Part shown: positions 36,137 to 44,456 of the stretch, one piece after another
How the letters are laid out: each line of letters opens with the position of its first letter
How positions within the stretch are numbered: the first letter of the stretch is position 1
Source of the DNA: Flavobacteriales bacterium UBA6051
Lineage (GTDB): Bacteria; Bacteroidota; Bacteroidia; Flavobacteriales_D; Crocinitomicaceae
Reading direction: 5' to 3'
Length of the DNA: 64,000 bases
Assembly (NCBI GenBank): GCA_002427735.1
Contig: DIYP01000007.1
Span: forward strand, 186,001-250,000
Made by a program: the position numbers and the translations under genes
The notes under the pieces: generated by a model
Told to the model about the DNA's origin: nothing
Database searches by the model: none
What the model saw: only the letters and a program-made list of their open reading frames with translations

Positions 36137-36740
36137 ATCGTTCTTTCAATATTTTTTGAAGATTCAACTTCGCTTTTGATAAGTTAGATTTTGATGTTCC
36201 TTCACTGATGCCTAAAATCTCAGAGATTTCTTTGTGTGTGTATTCTTCCAAAACATACAGGTTGAAAACAGATCTGTAGGCAGGGGAGAGCTCACTGATT
36301 GCCTCCATGGCAATCTCAGCTTTTAAACCAACGAATTCGACTTCCTCTTGTTCAATAACCGGATCTTCTCCGCCCATTTTAAAGTCTTCATCATTGTCGG
36401 TCAACATAGGATTCTTTTTATTTTTTCGAATGCTGTCAATCGCCGTATTAGCCATTATTCTTCGCATCCATCCTTCAAAGGATCCTTTGTAATCAAACGC
36501 ATCTAACTTATCAAAGATCTTGATGAAACCTTCTTGGAGTACTTCTTCTGCTGAGTCTCTATCCGTTGCATAACGCATACAAACGCCGAGCATTTTACCA
36601 TAATAGAGTTTAAATAGCTCTTCCTGAGACCTGCGTTCGTTCTTCAGGCATCCGCTAATTATTCTCTTTAAATGATCTTTGTTCTCCACATTGTTTTCGT
36701 TGGTTAGACGCTCGGTTTTTTGGGTGGTTGCCTTCTGCAT
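36120..36740 (-). CDS. ECF-type RNA polymerase sigma factor
   Basis: This 206-residue sigma factor has region 2 at about 40-110 (LFKLYYGKMLGVCMRYATDRDSAEEVLQEGFIKI, then GWMRRIMANTAIDSIRKNK) and region 4 at about 145-200 (VFNLYVLEEYTHKEISEILGISEGTSKSNLSKAKLNL). It differs clearly from the sigma factor at 15086. The next gene overlaps its end and encodes a membrane protein, the classic sigma/anti-sigma arrangement. It is divergent from mdh, with about 110 bases between. Confidence 0.9.
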   Translation of the reverse strand: MQKATTQKTERLTNENNVENKDHLKRIISGCLKNERRSQEELFKLYYGKMLGVCMRYATDRDSAEEVLQEGFIKIFDKLDAFDYKGSFEGWMRRIMANTAIDSIRKNKKNPMLTDNDEDFKMGGEDPVIEQEEVEFVGLKAEIAMEAISELSPAYRSVFNLYVLEEYTHKEISEILGISEGTSKSNLSKAKLNLQKILKERFAKIG

Positions 36741-36852
36741 AAATTAAAATGTCAGAAGAGGCCAAAATTCCCCGAAAAATAAGTCTTTTTCATAACAATT
36801 GTGTTAATTTCGTGAGCGACACTAATTTTAATAATAGATCAAATAGAATAAA

Positions 36853-37791
36853 ATGAAAGTAACCGTTGTAGGTGCTGGTAATGTAGGTGCTACTTGTGCT
36901 GATGTTTTGGCACACAAAGAAATTGCCAACGAGATAGTTTTGTTGGATATTAAAGAAGGTTTTGCTGAAGGTAAAGCATTAGATATTTGGGAAACTTCTC
37001 CGATTAATTTGTACGATTCTCGTACAATCGGATCAACAAACGATTATTCAAAAACGGCAGGTTCTGATGTGGTAGTGATCACTTCTGGATTGCCAAGAAA
37101 ACCAGGCATGTCTCGTGATGATTTGATCGCTACGAACGCTGGTATCGTTAAGATGGTTACTGAAAACGTTGTAAAGCATTCACCTGACGCTAAGATCATT
37201 TGTGTATCGAATCCGTTAGATGTTATGACGTACTGCGCTTACTTGACTGCGAACATCGATCCTAGTAGAGTATTCGGTATGGCTGGTGTATTGGATACTG
37301 CACGTTACCGCTCGTTCCTTGCGCTTGAATTAAATGTTTCTCCGAAAGATATTCAGGCTGTTTTGATGGGAGGTCACGGAGATACAATGGTGCCACTACC
37401 GCGTTATACTACTGTTGGTGGGATTCCAGTTACTGAATTAATTGCTGAAGATAAATTGAATGAAATCATTGAGCGTACGAAGTTTGGTGGTGGAGAAATC
37501 GTTAAGTTGCTAGGTACATCAGCATGGTATGCTCCAGGAGCTGCAGCTGCACAGATGGTTGAGGCAATTGTACGTGATCAAAAACGTGTTTTCCCAGTAT
37601 GTGCTTGGCTACAGGGAGAGTATGGAATGAAAGATATCTTCCTTGGAGTTCCAGTAATTCTTGGAAAGAATGGTATCGAGCGTATCATAGAGCTTGATCT
37701 AAACGATAGCGAGAAAGCATTGTTGAATGAATCTGCTGAAGCAGTTCGTAATGTAATGGCTGTTCTTGATAACATGAATGTAAACGCATAA
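36853..37791 (+). CDS. mdh: Malate dehydrogenase
   Basis: Mdh oxidises malate to oxaloacetate with NAD+ in the TCA cycle. The 312-residue product is of the LDH-like type: GAGNVGAT nucleotide loop at 7-14, catalytic region ITSGLPRKPGMSRDDL near 77-92, and the active-site histidine in GGHGDTMVPLPRY near 174-186. A TAATTTCG motif (36805-36812) may be part of the promoter but has no good -33 box. A hairpin terminator follows, so mdh is likely a single-gene unit. Confidence 0.95.
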   Translation: MKVTVVGAGNVGATCADVLAHKEIANEIVLLDIKEGFAEGKALDIWETSPINLYDSRTIGSTNDYSKTAGSDVVVITSGLPRKPGMSRDDLIATNAGIVKMVTENVVKHSPDAKIICVSNPLDVMTYCAYLTANIDPSRVFGMAGVLDTARYRSFLALELNVSPKDIQAVLMGGHGDTMVPLPRYTTVGGIPVTELIAEDKLNEIIERTKFGGGEIVKLLGTSAWYAPGAAAAQMVEAIVRDQKRVFPVCAWLQGEYGMKDIFLGVPVILGKNGIERIIELDLNDSEKALLNESAEAVRNVMAVLDNMNVNA

Positions 37792-37812
37792 CTAGCGTTC
37801 AATCATAATTTT

Positions 37813-37852
37813 AAAAGCTTCCTGATCTCTGGTACGAGGTTTGGAAGCTTTT
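37813..37852 (+). terminator. Rho-independent terminator of mdh
   Basis: A 10-bp stem (AAAAGCTTCC with GGAAGCTTTT) with a 20-base loop lies 22 bases after the mdh stop and runs into a T-rich stretch. The long loop is less typical than in the other terminators of this window. Confidence 0.75.
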
Positions 37853-37888
37853 TTTATGGAATTAATTTGTTCAATGCATCTTAGAAGT

Positions 37889-39259
37889 ATGAATAAACTT
37901 TTTGCTCTTCTTTTATTGTGTTTGTTGTCGGGGACTGTAGTTGCTCAGGATAGCGTTACTGTGCACATTCAGTTGCGTGATTCGCGCTATGACGATCCTG
38001 TAAGAAATGCGAAGGCGGTTATAAGTGGAACAGATACGACTTTTGAGAGATATACGAACAGTTATGGTGATTTTCATTTCGATGCGTTGGAGGGAGAATC
38101 ATTTACATTCAACTTTTCTCATTTTAAGTTTAATACGGAGAAGCTATCCCGTCGAATTCCAAAAAATGCGAAAACAGATACCGTGAGATATACGTTCACA
38201 ATGGAGTTCGTCAGAATTCAGAACGTGGAAGAAGTGGTTGTGGCTGCTCCAGGAGTCCCGGTAACTGTATTTGAATCAAAGAAGTTGCACGTTTCGGATT
38301 TTGAAATTCTCAAAAATGGAGATCTCGTTCTTTTAACGTATCCCAAACAACTAAAAAAAGGAAGCCGATTACTCTTATTTGACGGTAAGCGCATAAAATC
38401 ATCTTTCGAAGTCGAGAACAGAGCAGAGGAGCTCGTAAGAGACTTTAGAGGAAATCCTCATGTTGTTTGTAAAGATGCTGTCTTTGGAGTGTACGTGCAG
38501 GATAAGGAGGTGGGAATTGCTACCATCGAAAAAGATTACTTTATGAAGTACGTTGCGCCAATTGTCGATACGAACAAGGCAAAATTGTACTTCTCTAACT
38601 TTAATCCAGATTATCCGGCGTTTGATTATTATGCGTTTGATCGGTTAGATTCAGCTTACACCAGAATTCTGGAAATTGAAGATGAGCTAATGATGGAACT
38701 CTATCGTTCAGAGTACAAGTGGGTTGATGTTCGTACGAAGCTTTGGGCAAAGAATAAAGAGATTCAAACGGGAATTGACGCTGAGATTTGGGTTGGAATG
38801 AATTACTTCACGCAATCGATCTACTACAAAGAACTGTATGCGCCACTTTTTCATAGGAACGACACTCTTTTCGTTTTCGACTATTACAAGGATTTCCTAA
38901 GAACATTTGATGAATTTGGGAACAAGTTGGACAGTATTCCGATCTATCATCACTACGATAAGCGTCACACAGGTTGGGAAAGTAATTTGATCCAGGATCC
39001 AATAACAGGACAGATCTATGCCATCTACGACCGAGCTGGATACATGTATCTAGGTTGGGTAGATACGCGAACTGGAGAAATAGAGGAACAGGTGCAGCTC
39101 GAGTACCGTTATGCTCATCACATACAAGTGTTTAACAATACTATTTATTACGTTTACCGACCTTTTGAGTCTCCACAAAAAAAATACCTGTACAAAGAAC
39201 GCCTGCCTTATGCGTTTGGTGCCGCCAAAATTCAAGCTGGAGAGTTGGTGGGAAACTAG
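37889..39259 (+). CDS. Secreted protein with carboxypeptidase-like regulatory domain; unknown function
   Basis: The product (456 residues from ATG 37889) starts with a signal peptide (MNKLFALLLLCLLSGTVVAQ). Residues near 22-110 form a carboxypeptidase D regulatory-like beta sandwich (VTVHIQLRDSRYDDPVRNAKAVISG), common in Bacteroidota surface proteins. The rest looks like a beta-propeller or repeated-sheet structure with aromatic residues (LLTYPKQLKKGSRLLLFDGK, YHHYDKRHTGWESNLIQDP), but I cannot name the family. An open frame extends to 37841, but it overlaps the mdh terminator, so the later start is preferred. Confidence 0.7.
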   Translation: MNKLFALLLLCLLSGTVVAQDSVTVHIQLRDSRYDDPVRNAKAVISGTDTTFERYTNSYGDFHFDALEGESFTFNFSHFKFNTEKLSRRIPKNAKTDTVRYTFTMEFVRIQNVEEVVVAAPGVPVTVFESKKLHVSDFEILKNGDLVLLTYPKQLKKGSRLLLFDGKRIKSSFEVENRAEELVRDFRGNPHVVCKDAVFGVYVQDKEVGIATIEKDYFMKYVAPIVDTNKAKLYFSNFNPDYPAFDYYAFDRLDSAYTRILEIEDELMMELYRSEYKWVDVRTKLWAKNKEIQTGIDAEIWVGMNYFTQSIYYKELYAPLFHRNDTLFVFDYYKDFLRTFDEFGNKLDSIPIYHHYDKRHTGWESNLIQDPITGQIYAIYDRAGYMYLGWVDTRTGEIEEQVQLEYRYAHHIQVFNNTIYYVYRPFESPQKKYLYKERLPYAFGAAKIQAGELVGN

Positions 39260-39292
39260 TTCAGGTAAGACCTTAAAAAACGCTTTAAATCA

Positions 39293-40645
39293 TTAATAAG
39301 CAAAAGTTGAAAGTTGAGAACCAAGGTTCAGTTTGGCCAAAGTTTTCTTTTCTAAAAACTCTCCTGTTCTACCATCAACTGCATCGTCGATAATAATGGA
39401 CATTCCCATGAAGGTATCATATCGAAATGCAAGAACCTCAAACATATATCTGTTCGGAGTTTGATTAAACCAGGCTTTTCTATTTATAATAACATTATCC
39501 GGTCTTTGAAGCGGAATCATAAAACTGAGTCGTTGATCGATAATCCAGGTCCTTATATTTGTTTCTTGCATCAAAAATTCCTCAAAGTTTAATGAGACAA
39601 GCTGTGGGTTGAGAGACTTATCCATTCTTACAATAACCCTGATATCATTACTTGCATTTTCAGCATAGAAGAAGTCATCATTCACAGTAAGGTTCATATC
39701 ATCTGGAATAGCAATTGTAGCTCCGGTAGACATTTCGGTATATATATTGTACCTGAAGTCTTCATAGTTAATGTTTGACTGTCTGAATTTAGCCAACAAT
39801 TGGAACAATCCCATTTCCGCAAAATTCGAGTAGGTTCCATTTCTGTCGAGTTCTGCAAATGTCTTGGTAGCCGTTTTGCGGAAAGAATGAGTTCCATTCG
39901 AAATTACTTCATTATCGATATAATCGTCACCGGCAAACAACGTTCTTGCCCTTGGAATGCTATTAGTTGGAAAGGCGTCTGTGGAAGACTCGAGCTTATC
40001 TAAACTCTTTGCCGCAATGCACCAGCTTATCGAAGCGGCGCCATTGTTAAGACCTCCATCTGCTACTCCGATAAGCCTTCCTGAATGATCTACCACTGGT
40101 GATCCTGAAAAGCCTTTTAGAAGATGTCCCTTCAAATACGTTATTTCAGTTTCTAATGAAGGGAACGAGAGTTTTGCAATCTCATTTTCAGCCGATGCAG
40201 GAAGTAAGTTTCGCAGTTTATTTCCCTGAAGTAATCCAACTTTAAAGTCACGATCTTGATAACTTCCATTTCCAGAAATATACCCAATCGAAAATGCTCC
40301 TCTATCAATTGGAGGTTGATTTTGATACTTGGTTGAGATGTAATGACTTGAAGTTACGCCCTGCACACGTAAAAGGACTAAATCACTGCTCTTATGAATG
40401 CGTTTTATTGTTGCATCATACCAATTATTCTTCGCCGGAATGTATATTCGAATACTATTCTTGTTTCCAATTGAATGGAGCGTAGCTACAATGTCCGAAC
40501 CATTTTTCCAGAAAAAACCAGTCGAACTCCTACCTCCTGATTTTATTCTTACAACAGTCTTAGCGATGGTCAACTTCGTTTCAGCCTGTCCATGTGAGAA
40601 AAGACAAGAGAAGGAAATGCATATGAAGACAACTAATCTTTGCAT
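39293..40645 (-). CDS. Secreted trypsin-like serine protease (peptidase S1/S6-like fold)
   Basis: A signal peptide (MQRLVVFICISFSCLFSHGQ) leads a trypsin-like domain at about 25-215. The catalytic triad can be read as H57 in VATLHSIGN, D88 in KSSDLVLLRV and S180 in GFSGSPVVDHSGR. The region after about residue 220 is about 230 residues long and matches no family I recognise. No PDZ domain is visible, so it is not a DegP. Its start lies inside the end of the upstream gene (13-base overlap), indicating a two-gene unit. No terminator is seen. Confidence 0.8.
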   Translation of the reverse strand: MQRLVVFICISFSCLFSHGQAETKLTIAKTVVRIKSGGRSSTGFFWKNGSDIVATLHSIGNKNSIRIYIPAKNNWYDATIKRIHKSSDLVLLRVQGVTSSHYISTKYQNQPPIDRGAFSIGYISGNGSYQDRDFKVGLLQGNKLRNLLPASAENEIAKLSFPSLETEITYLKGHLLKGFSGSPVVDHSGRLIGVADGGLNNGAASISWCIAAKSLDKLESSTDAFPTNSIPRARTLFAGDDYIDNEVISNGTHSFRKTATKTFAELDRNGTYSNFAEMGLFQLLAKFRQSNINYEDFRYNIYTEMSTGATIAIPDDMNLTVNDDFFYAENASNDIRVIVRMDKSLNPQLVSLNFEEFLMQETNIRTWIIDQRLSFMIPLQRPDNVIINRKAWFNQTPNRYMFEVLAFRYDTFMGMSIIIDDAVDGRTGEFLEKKTLAKLNLGSQLSTFAY

Positions 40646-41217
40646 ATAATATTTTTAGCCGCTAAAAGAATAGCTCTTAACTCGGCATCGCCCAAATCCA
40701 TTTCTTTGAGCTTTAGCATAAAATCACTGTATTCTTTTCCTGATTCAATGTAATAGTCCTGAATAGCACCAAGCGATGAATCATCCGATATGAGGCATAT
40801 TGCGCAATCTTCATCTTCTCCGGACATGAGAACGGTACTTACAGTTGTATTGTCATTTGCAGTCATACCCTCAGAAAGAATTCCAAATTCAGATGCCAAG
40901 ATTATTTGCTTTATTTCTTTCTCAGAAAAATCAACGGTTTTAAAGGATTCTATTCGATCTTCAATGCTGGGTGAGAGGGCATTGGTGTTACGAAGATAGA
41001 TGCCCGAGAATATTCCTAAAATGCAAAAAAGACTGAATGTACCAATCAACAGCTGTCTGGCATTGGACTCATTCTTTAATCCAAAGAAGGCCGCCAGCAG
41101 AGAGGCCAATGATCCAATAATGATACCCGTAACCTGGGAAATAGATAATCCGACCATGATTCCTATCAAGAGTCCAAGAAATAAGCCTGCAAAAATATCT
41201 TTCTTTTGGGGTGTCAT
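40633..41217 (-). CDS. Small membrane protein upstream of the trypsin-like protease; unknown function
   Basis: The 194-residue product has three close hydrophobic segments at about 8-26, 27-46 and 55-75, the first two rich in glycine. The C-terminal half (about 80-194) is soluble and acidic and contains a Cys pair in EDCAICLISD near 132-141. I do not recognise the family. The end overlaps the protease start by 13 bases, so the two are translationally coupled. A role as membrane anchor or regulator of the protease is inference. Confidence 0.7.
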   Translation of the reverse strand: MTPQKKDIFAGLFLGLLIGIMVGLSISQVTGIIIGSLASLLAAFFGLKNESNARQLLIGTFSLFCILGIFSGIYLRNTNALSPSIEDRIESFKTVDFSEKEIKQIILASEFGILSEGMTANDNTTVSTVLMSGEDEDCAICLISDDSSLGAIQDYYIESGKEYSDFMLKLKEMDLGDAELRAILLAAKNIICKD

Positions 41218-41368
41218 AAGTGAATCTAGTATCTACAGAATTAACTGTTGCATTTCGGTCTTTTCAAGATGTGGTTAAAAAATTAGTTAAGTTAAAAGTA
41301 ATATAAATTATGCTTTTTTTAAACTCAGCGAGCCGGATCGCGGTCGATCTTTAATATGAAAGATATGA
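41218..41368. other. Intergenic stretch with no gene seen
   Basis: About 150 bases upstream of the small membrane protein. A short GATCG-CGGT-CGATC hairpin occurs at about 41335-41348. There is no convincing promoter, gene or terminator. Nothing else is seen. Confidence 0.4.
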
Positions 41369-41773
41369 TTATACGCGATGAACAACCTTCACAGTTTTCC
41401 AAGAACCTTTTTTCCGATCAATAAAAAATTGCATGTGGTAGTTGCACTTGCATTCGCATGGAATTCAAAAAGAGTGTGTCCCCTTTTATTTCTGGGTGAC
41501 CAAAAAACCTTAGGCAGCAATCTGCTCGAAAATCAAAAGTGTAAAAGCATCATCGCCAAGATAATCTTGCTTTTGCTTGAAAATTTCAAAATCGGATCGA
41601 CCGTATCTAAGACGTTCCGAATATTCGAAAAGTGAGTCACCCGGACATATTGCCTTGCACTCAACTTTGTATCATGCAGGATCATTTTCTTCTGCTGGAA
41701 CAGACACTGGTTCTTCTTTACTGCCGATAAGAATAAATGCTGAAGCAGTAAAAAGATAGAAAAACCGAATCAC
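41369..41773 (-). pseudogene. Probable decayed gene for a small exported protein, with four in-frame stops
   Basis: One minus-strand frame, read from GTG at 41773 to a TAA at 41369-41371, looks like coding sequence interrupted by stops. It begins with a signal-like stretch (VIRFFYLFTASAFILIG) that would be a lipobox if the following Ser were Cys, then acidic and polar protein-like text. In-frame stops occur at 41674 (TGA), 41512 (TAA), 41488 (TAA) and 41467 (TGA). After the last stop it continues as C-E-C-K-C-N-Y-H... to a natural-looking end. The TGA codons are each one base from a Trp codon. Overlapping plus-strand frames lack family-like text. I cannot name the family. Confidence 0.4.
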
Positions 41774-41805
41774 AATTAAATGTACAAAAGATCCGGTCAA
41801 AAAGT

Positions 41806-41827
41806 GGGAGTACCAATTGATACTCCC
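41806..41827 (-). terminator. Rho-independent terminator of the TonB receptor gene
   Basis: A perfect 7-bp stem (GGGAGTA with TACTCCC, 8-base loop) lies 12 bases after the receptor stop. On the minus strand it is followed by ACTTTTTGA. Confidence 0.65.
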
Positions 41828-41839
41828 GCTTGAGTTGTC

Positions 41840-44293
41840 CTATAATTTAATTGTCAGGCGACTCATGAAGTGACGACCGGCTTGTGCATAGTAGAAGTTC
41901 TCCACAGTGCGCTCTCCGCCAGCAATGTATCCCCATGTATAACCATTGTTAACGTACAATTCGTTAAACAAGTTATTCACCTGAAGTCCAAACGTGATTT
42001 CTTTGAAGAAAACATCTTTCAATGTATAACTCAGTTGAAGATTTGAAATGAAATAAGCATCAATTTTTCTTGTTTGAGTAGATGTGTTGTCAAGGAATTG
42101 ATCACCAACATATTTACCGAATAAGCCTACTTCAAGACCACTAACAGGCTCATACACAAGTCCAAGCGACCCAATAATGTTTGGCGAGAACGCAAGGTCT
42201 GTATTGGTGTGCTGAATGGTATCTTGTCCTCCGATATCATAATTGTCTACGTATTCATTAAATGCAGCAATCTTGTTCTGACTAAGCGTTACGTTTCCGG
42301 CAACGCTCAGTTGCTTGATGATTTGATAACCGAAGTCTAGTTCAAGCCCCGCGCGGTAACTATCATCAACATTCGTTCTTGTATAACCACCAACATCATT
42401 AATTTGTCCAGTTAACACCAGTTGATTCGTGTAATCCATAAAGTAGATATTGGCATTTGCGAAGAACTTCTGTCCCTTGTATCGATATCCCGCTTCAACA
42501 TTCAACAGTTGTTCATGATTAGGACGATTTTCAGGAGTGTTCTCGCGGAAGTCGGCACGTACCGGCTCACGATTTGCAACAGCAACAGAAACATAAGCAT
42601 TGTTCCGGTTATTGAAATCGTACATCAATCCTGCTTTTGGATTAAAGAAATTGTAGGAGACTGTTTGGTCAACCGTTTCGATACTTCCATTTACATCGTC
42701 AATTCCAACAAACTTATAGCTGATGTTTCTGAATTGAAGATCACCGTAGATGGTCAGGTTTTGAACACGATACGTTCCTTTTAAATAACCGTGTGCCTCA
42801 AACTTGTAACCCGAGTTATCATAGTAACGATCTCTGATAGAGCCATTAGAAGCAAATTCAGCCCAAATAACTTCACCGAAGTGTCCACCTTCATAGTTGT
42901 TTGCTCCACCTCCAAGTGTCAATTCAAGTGCACGCTTTTTATAGTTCAATGAAAAAATACCTCCGTAAAAATGATTATCCAACCAGCGTCTGCGAATAAT
43001 ATCGGAAGTTGTCACCGTATCGTTTGTAAAGGTTACTGGCGCCAATCCATATGAATCAAGGTCATCATCGGCTCTGAATTGCTCGAAGTAACCACGACCG
43101 TGTGTGTAATGCGCCGCCATGTTCAGTGCCAATGATTTCCCAAGTTGTTGATTGTAATGAAGCTGGTAATGATCCTGTTGGTAGTTATCTACTTCATTTT
43201 CGTAGGTGTAAAAATTGTAAGTTCTTCCAGAATTCAGCAGGTTATCACGGTCTGCACCGAAAATGAAATTACGATCGGCATAGGCCACAATATCTTCTTC
43301 AGAGCCAAATAAAACCGATTCCGGTGTTCCGTACCATGCCTGATACGTGCGTTCCTGACCACTAAAAATATTTGCTCTCAAGGAAGCTTTTTTTCCTAAC
43401 CATGCAGCCGAAAGGTACATTGCTTTGAGGTCGGATGAGGCTCTATCGATATAACCGTCTGATGTTATTTTGGACAATCGTGCGTCTACTGTAAATCGAT
43501 CTTTTAATAAACCTGTTCCAGCCTTTACCGTATGCCTCCATGTATTGAAAGAACCATAGCCATTGTCAATCACACCATAAGCCTTTCTATGAATATCATC
43601 TGTTTTGACATTGATGCTTGCTCCGAAAGCCGTCGCTCCATTTGAGGATGTACCCACACCTCTTTGCACTTGAATACTTCCAACAGATGAGGCAAAGTCG
43701 GGCATGTTCACCCAAAATACACCATGCGATTCAGAGTCATTGAGTGGAATACCGTTAATGGTAACATTGGTTCGTGTTGGATCAACACCACGAATCCGAA
43801 TTCCTGTATAACCTACACCAGCTCCTGCATCAGAAGTGACCACCGTAGAAGGCGTCATGCGAAGTAAAAAGGGTAAATCCTGGCCATAATTGATATTCTC
43901 AACATCCTCAGTTTTTAGATTCGTGTAGGTTGTCGGTGTTTTTTCGTTTGCCCTGATGCTTTCTACCAGCATTTCTTCAATCATCTGTGGAGATTTTTTC
44001 AGTGCAAAGTTGATGTTAAGGTCTGCCCCCTTCATCGTAATGTTGCGCTCCACAGTTTCAAAACCAGGATAACTGACTTTAAGGACATAGTTACCATCTC
44101 GAACATCCTTGATGAGGTATTTACCATCAAGATGGGCGTATGCACCAGAATAAGTGTTCTGTACGGCAATTTTAGCTCCGTACAAAGGGTCACCATCTTC
44201 TGAGGATACTTTTCCTTCAATGTCATGTTGTGAAAATGTGGCCAGTGGCACAAGCGCCAGACCACAGATCATAGAAATCATTCTTGTTTTCAT
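41840..44293 (-). CDS. TonB-dependent outer-membrane receptor, probably for thiamine
   Basis: An 817-residue outer-membrane receptor that would import a substrate using TonB energy. It begins with a signal peptide (MKTRMISMICGLALVPLATFSQ), then a carboxypeptidase-regulatory-like domain (about 25-110), the plug domain (EEMLVESIRA..., GIRIRGVDPTRTNVTINGIPLND) and a beta-barrel ending in the aromatic RHFMSRLTIKL. A TPP riboswitch directly upstream makes thiamine or a precursor the likely substrate. The ATG at 44293 is chosen because the longer frame from 44317 starts with TTG and spoils the signal peptide. Confidence 0.9.
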   Translation of the reverse strand: MKTRMISMICGLALVPLATFSQHDIEGKVSSEDGDPLYGAKIAVQNTYSGAYAHLDGKYLIKDVRDGNYVLKVSYPGFETVERNITMKGADLNINFALKKSPQMIEEMLVESIRANEKTPTTYTNLKTEDVENINYGQDLPFLLRMTPSTVVTSDAGAGVGYTGIRIRGVDPTRTNVTINGIPLNDSESHGVFWVNMPDFASSVGSIQVQRGVGTSSNGATAFGASINVKTDDIHRKAYGVIDNGYGSFNTWRHTVKAGTGLLKDRFTVDARLSKITSDGYIDRASSDLKAMYLSAAWLGKKASLRANIFSGQERTYQAWYGTPESVLFGSEEDIVAYADRNFIFGADRDNLLNSGRTYNFYTYENEVDNYQQDHYQLHYNQQLGKSLALNMAAHYTHGRGYFEQFRADDDLDSYGLAPVTFTNDTVTTSDIIRRRWLDNHFYGGIFSLNYKKRALELTLGGGANNYEGGHFGEVIWAEFASNGSIRDRYYDNSGYKFEAHGYLKGTYRVQNLTIYGDLQFRNISYKFVGIDDVNGSIETVDQTVSYNFFNPKAGLMYDFNNRNNAYVSVAVANREPVRADFRENTPENRPNHEQLLNVEAGYRYKGQKFFANANIYFMDYTNQLVLTGQINDVGGYTRTNVDDSYRAGLELDFGYQIIKQLSVAGNVTLSQNKIAAFNEYVDNYDIGGQDTIQHTNTDLAFSPNIIGSLGLVYEPVSGLEVGLFGKYVGDQFLDNTSTQTRKIDAYFISNLQLSYTLKDVFFKEITFGLQVNNLFNELYVNNGYTWGYIAGGERTVENFYYAQAGRHFMSRLTIKL

Positions 44294-44355
44294 TGTAAAT
44301 AATTTTAACAAGAACAAGGGGCTAATTCTCTGTGTAATTAATAATTAGCTTTTAA

Positions 44356-44440
44356 GTCACTTCCCTTCGCAAGAATTACCTTGATCAGGTCAATGGGTAT
44401 AATCTCAGCCCAATAAACGAGCACCCCTTAGAGACGTGAC
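44356..44440 (-). promoter_or_regulatory. TPP (thiamine pyrophosphate) riboswitch
   Basis: The minus strand carries the core thi-box elements in order: AAGGGGTGC, GGGCTGAGATTATACCC, GACCTGATCAAGGTAAT and GCGAAGGGAAGTGAC. GTCAC at the 5' end pairs with GTGAC at the 3' end as helix P1. TPP binding would turn off the downstream TonB receptor gene, whose ATG lies 63 bases on. In that leader, GCTAATT...AATTAGC can form a hairpin and CCCCTT could pair with AAGGGG of the aptamer, suggesting the switching helices. Confidence 0.93.
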
Positions 44441-44456
44441 AAAATTACTGTATTTA

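Noticed and set aside
41378..41635. 85-residue plus-strand frame in the 620-base gap
   Set aside because: It has no promoter-like box, ribosome site or recognisable family, and overlaps the more protein-like minus-strand frame now called a decayed gene.
41467..41674. Stop-codon readthrough or selenocysteine explanation for the decayed frame
   Set aside because: Two of the four in-frame stops are TAA, so TGA recoding cannot rescue the frame.
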